A DNA stretch of 8,763 nucleotides, taken from NCBI GenBank assembly GCA_022615215.1, contig JAKEHD010000779.1, positions 1-8,763 of the forward strand, written 5' to 3'. The stretch's first letter is position 1, and the number at the start of each line of letters is the position of its first letter. A program made the translations under genes and the position numbers. This document shows, in pieces, positions 6,336-8,763 of the stretch. Under the pieces are notes generated by a model. It made no database searches and was not told the DNA's origin. It saw only the letters and a list, made by a program, of their open reading frames with translations. Source of the stretch: Blastocatellia bacterium. Its GTDB lineage: Bacteria; Acidobacteriota; Blastocatellia; UBA7656.

Positions 6336-6365
6336 ATTCTAACAATCGCATGATGAACGTTGCAA
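6336..6365 (-). promoter_or_regulatory. Candidate promoter of the minus-strand four-gene cluster
   Basis: On the minus strand, TTGCAA (6365-6360) and TAGAAT (6341-6336) have an 18-bp spacer, with a predicted start near 6329 and a leader of about 33 nt before the PQQ-propeller ATG. Both boxes match the sigma-70 consensus at four or five positions. Confidence 0.42.
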
Positions 6366-6403
6366 TTTGCAGAACCATTATGCGATAGTAGTCGACGTTT
6401 ATT

Positions 6404-6436
6404 AGAATCGTCTACGATAGAATCGTCTACGATTCT
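6404..6436. promoter_or_regulatory. 15-bp direct repeat ending in an 18-bp palindrome, candidate operator
   Basis: AGAATCGTCTACGAT occurs twice without a gap (6404-6418 and 6419-6433). With three more bases the second copy becomes AGAATCGTCTACGATTCT (6419-6436), whose 8-bp arms are perfectly complementary around a 2-nt centre. It lies in the 163-nt divergent intergenic region, 24 bp before the DUF3311 start and just upstream of the candidate promoter of the opposite operon. A dimeric repressor or activator could bind here and control one or both operons. TAGAAT and TACGAT hexamers within it might serve as weak -10 boxes for the plus-strand operon, but no convincing -35 was found. Confidence 0.5.
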
Positions 6437-6459
6437 GCCGGTCGCAAAGCAAAGTTCTG

Positions 6460-6729
6460 ATGAAAAGATTGCTGCTCACAATCACGATCCTGGCTTTCAT
6501 CATTTTGCATCAGGACTTCTGGTTCTGGCGCACGGCAGACCCGGTGGTCTTCGGGTTCATTCCCATAGGACTTTTTTACCATGCGTGCTACACAGTGGCG
6601 GCGTCCCTCGTCATGTGGATGCTGGTCAAGCATGCCTGGCCCGATCACCTCGAAGAGGAAACCGACAGATCGGGCACGCCGCAGGATGAATTCTTGCACA
6701 AAGAGCGTGAGGAGACGCAGGCTCATTGA
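6460..6729 (+). CDS. DUF3311 small membrane protein, partner of the downstream symporter
   Basis: The 89-residue protein has two hydrophobic spans. The first is LLLTITILAFIILHQDFWFW (about 4-23). The second follows DPVVFGFIPIGLFYHACYTV and runs through the stretch AASLVMWMLVKHAW. A polar, acidic C-terminal tail follows. The short first span, the proline-containing FGFIPIGLFYH segment and the position directly before a sodium:solute symporter gene fit DUF3311, a family of small proteins paired with such symporters, much as YhdT is paired with PanF. A role as accessory or stabilising subunit is inferred. No good ribosome binding site precedes the ATG. The stop TGA overlaps the symporter start by 4 nt (TTGA), so translation is likely coupled. 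It is the first gene of the plus-strand operon. Confidence 0.75.
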   Translation: MKRLLLTITILAFIILHQDFWFWRTADPVVFGFIPIGLFYHACYTVAASLVMWMLVKHAWPDHLEEETDRSGTPQDEFLHKEREETQAH

Positions 6730-8360
6730 TCCAGTCATTATTCGTATTCGTTTATCTAGGCATAGTCGTCTACATAGGCATCTTCGCTTTCCGCAAATCG
6801 AAAGGCTCCGAGGGGGCCGAAGGCTACTTCCTCGCAGGCCGCTCTCTCGGCACGGTCGTCTTCATACTCTCTCTGTTCGGCACGAACATGACGGCCTTCG
6901 CCATACTCGGCTCTTCAGGCCACGCCTTCACATTCGGCATCGTCACCTACGGGCTTATGGCCTCGTCTTCGGCCATCATCATCCCTCTGTCGCTCTTCTT
7001 CATAGGGACGAGATTATGGGCGCTCGGTAAACGTCATGGCTTCATGACGCCCGTTCAAATGTTTCGAGATCGTTGGGAATGCAGTCACATAGGGACAGTG
7101 ATCTTTTTCGTACAGTCGGCCCTGCTCGTCCCATACATAGTCATAGGCGTCATGGGAGGCGGCACGGCTCTATCGGCCATAAGCGCCGGGCGCATTCCCT
7201 ACTGGTTTGGCGGCGCTATAGTGGCCCTCGTCGTCATGTCTTACGTCTTCTTCGGCGGGATGAGAGGAACCGCCTGGGTCAACACGCTTCAAACCACGAT
7301 GTTCCTTCTCTTCGGAGCAGTGGCCTTCGTTGTGATAGGAATAGGCATGGGCGGATTCGATGCGACGATTGAATCGTTGAAGTCCTCGCCCGCGACCGCA
7401 GCGATGCTCACGCGCGAGCGCATATCACCGGCATACTTCTTCAGCTACATGTTCATCCCGCTCTCTTCGATAGCCTTCCCGCACATAGCGATATTCTGTC
7501 TGACCGCGCGAAGGGTGAAGCAGTTCAAAAAGACTGTCGTGCTCTATCCCTTATGCATGATAGTCCTTTGGCTGCCATGTGTATTCCTGGGCGTTGTGGC
7601 CAATCGCGCGTCCGACGTACCGCTGATACAGGAAAAGATCGAGGCGCGCGCGCACCTCGCAGCCGAAGGGCCGCGCCTTGCATCCGAAGAGCGCGCTGCC
7701 CTGAATGCGAAGGCGACGGGAGACGACGTGCTGCTGTTCCTGCTCGAACGATATGCGCCGCTATGGCTTGCGGGACTGCTCGGCGCAGGTATAATGGCGG
7801 CCGTTATGGCGAGCGATTCGCAGATACTCGCGCTCTCGACGATGTTTACGGAGGACTTCTTCGCCTTCTATGGGGGAAAGGCGCGCTTAGGCGAACGTGT
7901 GCAGGTGCAGACCGGCCGCATATTCGTCATAGTGGTGACTGTTATCGCTTACGCGCTCGCGCTCCGAGCGCCCGAATCTATCTTCTCGCTCGCGGTCCAG
8001 TACGCATTTTCAGGATACGCGGCGCTCGCGCCATTACTTGTCGCGGCCCTCTTCTGGAAAGGAAGCACCCGATGGGGGGCGCTCGCAAGCACCCTCTGGA
8101 CGGCCCTATCGGTTGCGGCAGTAGCGGTGTTTCAATACGCAGTTCCCGCTCCTCCCGGACCTCCCGTCGTGGTCTGGTCGGTCGGAGGAATCGAGATACT
8201 TTCGCGCACGGCGGGCGGCACTGCGGTCTTGGGATTCATGCCCGTAGTGCCTATGACGATCATATCGGCGCTCTTGATGGTGGCGGTCTCGCTTATGACC
8301 GCGAAGCCCGGCAAGGAAACCATCGCGCGGTACTTCTCGAAAGCGATGCGTAGAGAGTGA
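6726..8360 (+). CDS. Sodium:solute symporter family (SSF) transporter
   Basis: This is a 544-residue inner-membrane transporter of the SSF family, using the sodium gradient to import a small solute. The hydrophobic pattern supports about 12-13 spans. Family landmarks are GYFLAGRSLG (33-42) after the first span, FGTNMTAFAILGSSGHAFTFG (51-71), the signature FFGGMRGTAWVNTLQTTMF (175-193), and GIMAAVMASDSQILALSTMF (355-374) followed by TED, the region that holds the Na2 site in this family. Between spans there is a long charged loop, about residues 293-335, rich in Ala, Glu and Arg. The substrate cannot be read from sequence; pantothenate- and monocarboxylate-type (PanF, MctP) relatives often have a small partner gene like the one here. 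The start is TTG at 6726, overlapping the upstream stop by 4 nt, with GGAG 11 bases before it; the first residues MIQSLFVFVYLGIVVYIGI are a normal SSF N-terminus. Confidence 0.9.
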   Translation: MIQSLFVFVYLGIVVYIGIFAFRKSKGSEGAEGYFLAGRSLGTVVFILSLFGTNMTAFAILGSSGHAFTFGIVTYGLMASSSAIIIPLSLFFIGTRLWALGKRHGFMTPVQMFRDRWECSHIGTVIFFVQSALLVPYIVIGVMGGGTALSAISAGRIPYWFGGAIVALVVMSYVFFGGMRGTAWVNTLQTTMFLLFGAVAFVVIGIGMGGFDATIESLKSSPATAAMLTRERISPAYFFSYMFIPLSSIAFPHIAIFCLTARRVKQFKKTVVLYPLCMIVLWLPCVFLGVVANRASDVPLIQEKIEARAHLAAEGPRLASEERAALNAKATGDDVLLFLLERYAPLWLAGLLGAGIMAAVMASDSQILALSTMFTEDFFAFYGGKARLGERVQVQTGRIFVIVVTVIAYALALRAPESIFSLAVQYAFSGYAALAPLLVAALFWKGSTRWGALASTLWTALSVAAVAVFQYAVPAPPGPPVVVWSVGGIEILSRTAGGTAVLGFMPVVPMTIISALLMVAVSLMTAKPGKETIARYFSKAMRRE

Positions 8361-8417
8361 TGTGTGAAATCAGGTGATTGACCTGTGAAAGAGCAACTGC
8401 CTGAAAGTTATACGTGA

Positions 8418-8603
8418 GACTGGCAATCGGTTTGTAGAAAGGATTCGCTATCCCAGCTTGAACCCAAAGATCGGCAGCTCGCTTCCGGCGATCAGTCGCC
8501 TTCATTCACCTGCGAAGACAGAGCGCCGTCATTTGAGCGCGACAAGAAGGCGCTATACGCGCATCCGTTCTATTGGTCGCCTCTCGTTTCGATGGATGAT
8601 TGA
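8418..8603 (+). pseudogene. Probable remnant of a CHAT-domain protein C-terminus
   Basis: After a TGA at 8415-8417, a frame without a start codon runs to TGA at 8601-8603. It ends ERDKKALYAHPFYWSPLVSM followed by DD and the stop. The pattern of YAHPFYWSPLV is close to the end of CHAT (caspase-like) protease domains, which usually close with an H-P-[FY]-[FY]-W-[AS]-[AP]-F-[VI] segment a few residues before the terminus. Nothing upstream in this frame looks like the rest of a CHAT domain (the catalytic His and Cys regions are absent). The stretch 8361-8417, after the symporter gene, holds only a short hairpin (CAGGT 8371-8375, ACCTG 8381-8385). The fragment ends 2 nt before the Rpn-type gene. 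Similarity is judged by eye over about 12 residues, so chance cannot be excluded. Confidence 0.38.
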
Positions 8604-8605
8604 AG

Positions 8606-8763
8606 ATGAAAGAGACTCTCAACCCTCACGATCAGTTCTTCAAAGAGACTCTCGCTCAACCAGGCGCGGCTACCGATTTCCTTCGCTACTACCTGCCTGA
8701 AAGCTTCGTCCGTCTCATACGACCCGAATCCGCTGAACGAATCGAGGATTCCTTCGTCGATGA
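8606..8763 (+). CDS. Rpn-family (PD-(D/E)XK, transposase_31-like) nuclease, N-terminal part
   Basis: The frame starts with ATG at 8606 and leaves the window after 52 complete codons: MKETLNPHDQFFKETLAQPG, then AATDFLRYYLPESFVRLIRP, then ESAERIEDSFVD. The N-P-H-D-x-x-F-K-x-x-L block, the DFLxxYLP segment and the closing D-S-F-V-D are typical of the Rpn/YhgA-like family (PF04754 group), DNA endonucleases that promote RecA-independent recombination and are spread by horizontal transfer. The first Asp of the nuclease core is expected in FVD at the edge; the remaining catalytic residues lie outside. Only a weak GGAT-like ribosome binding sequence precedes the ATG, and an in-frame TTG at 8600 is an alternative. 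The 12-nt word AAAGAGACTCTC occurs twice (8609-8620 and 8642-8653), giving KETL twice. The gene follows debris of another gene by 2 nt, suggesting an exchange-prone locus. Confidence 0.8.
   Translation, partial: MKETLNPHDQFFKETLAQPGAATDFLRYYLPESFVRLIRPESAERIEDSFVD

Noticed and set aside
7553..8353. Plus-strand open frame of 266 codons
   Set aside because: It lies within the symporter gene in another frame and is rich in Arg, typical of a shifted frame of a GC-rich gene.
8371..8385. CAGGT-GATTG-ACCTG hairpin as a terminator of the symporter operon
   Set aside because: The stem is only five base pairs and no T-run follows; too weak to call.
1..8763. CRISPR array, tRNA, rRNA or complete insertion sequence
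   Set aside because: No regularly spaced repeats of suitable size, no tRNA-like cloverleaf with CCA region, and no transposase with terminal repeats were seen. The only mobility-related gene is the partial Rpn-type nuclease.

Overview
The window (about 8.8 kb, moderate to high G+C) looks like a bacterial chromosome segment. Long genes for exported proteins, an M61 peptidase, a PQQ-type propeller with EF-hands, a tyrosine-aspartate (YD) repeat protein and hairpin-rich intergenic repeats together suggest Acidobacteriota, perhaps a Blastocatellia-like lineage. This assignment is inferred from gene content only; no RNA or marker gene is present to prove it.

Layout. Positions 1-43 hold a double-hairpin repeat. 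It is followed by a piece of a large surface or exported protein gene (Ig-like plus carboxypeptidase-regulatory-like domain, 46-594, plus strand) that has lost its 5' end and probably its 3' end. It meets, tail to tail at about 588-602, the first 40 codons of nadB (L-aspartate oxidase, minus strand), which is also truncated. Upstream of this nadB remnant, on the same strand, lie two small genes: a 45-residue protein resembling the toxin-binding tail of Phd/VapB-type antitoxins, and a roughly 60-residue membrane protein. Their stop and start codons abut.

From 6296 down to 1207, four minus-strand genes follow each other with good ribosome binding sites: an exported PQQ-like beta-propeller with an inserted EF-hand pair, an exported M61 metallopeptidase with a C-terminal PDZ domain, a secreted YD-repeat protein and an exported glutathione-peroxidase-family protein. 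All four carry N-terminal export signals, so this is an envelope-directed cluster and possibly one operon, although a weak internal promoter may precede the peroxidase gene.

From 6460 to 8360 a divergent plus-strand operon encodes a DUF3311 small membrane protein overlapping by 4 nt a sodium:solute symporter. The divergent intergenic region carries a 15-bp direct repeat ending in an 18-bp palindrome, a candidate operator. After the symporter come a fragment resembling the C-terminus of a CHAT-domain protease (8418-8603) and the start of an Rpn/PD-(D/E)XK nuclease gene that runs off the right edge.

No complete new defence or mobile system is visible. The most unusual parts are the broken left end (two truncated genes at one junction beside a hairpin repeat), the mini-antitoxin without an evident toxin, the palindromic repeat at 6404-6436 and the gene debris before the Rpn gene.
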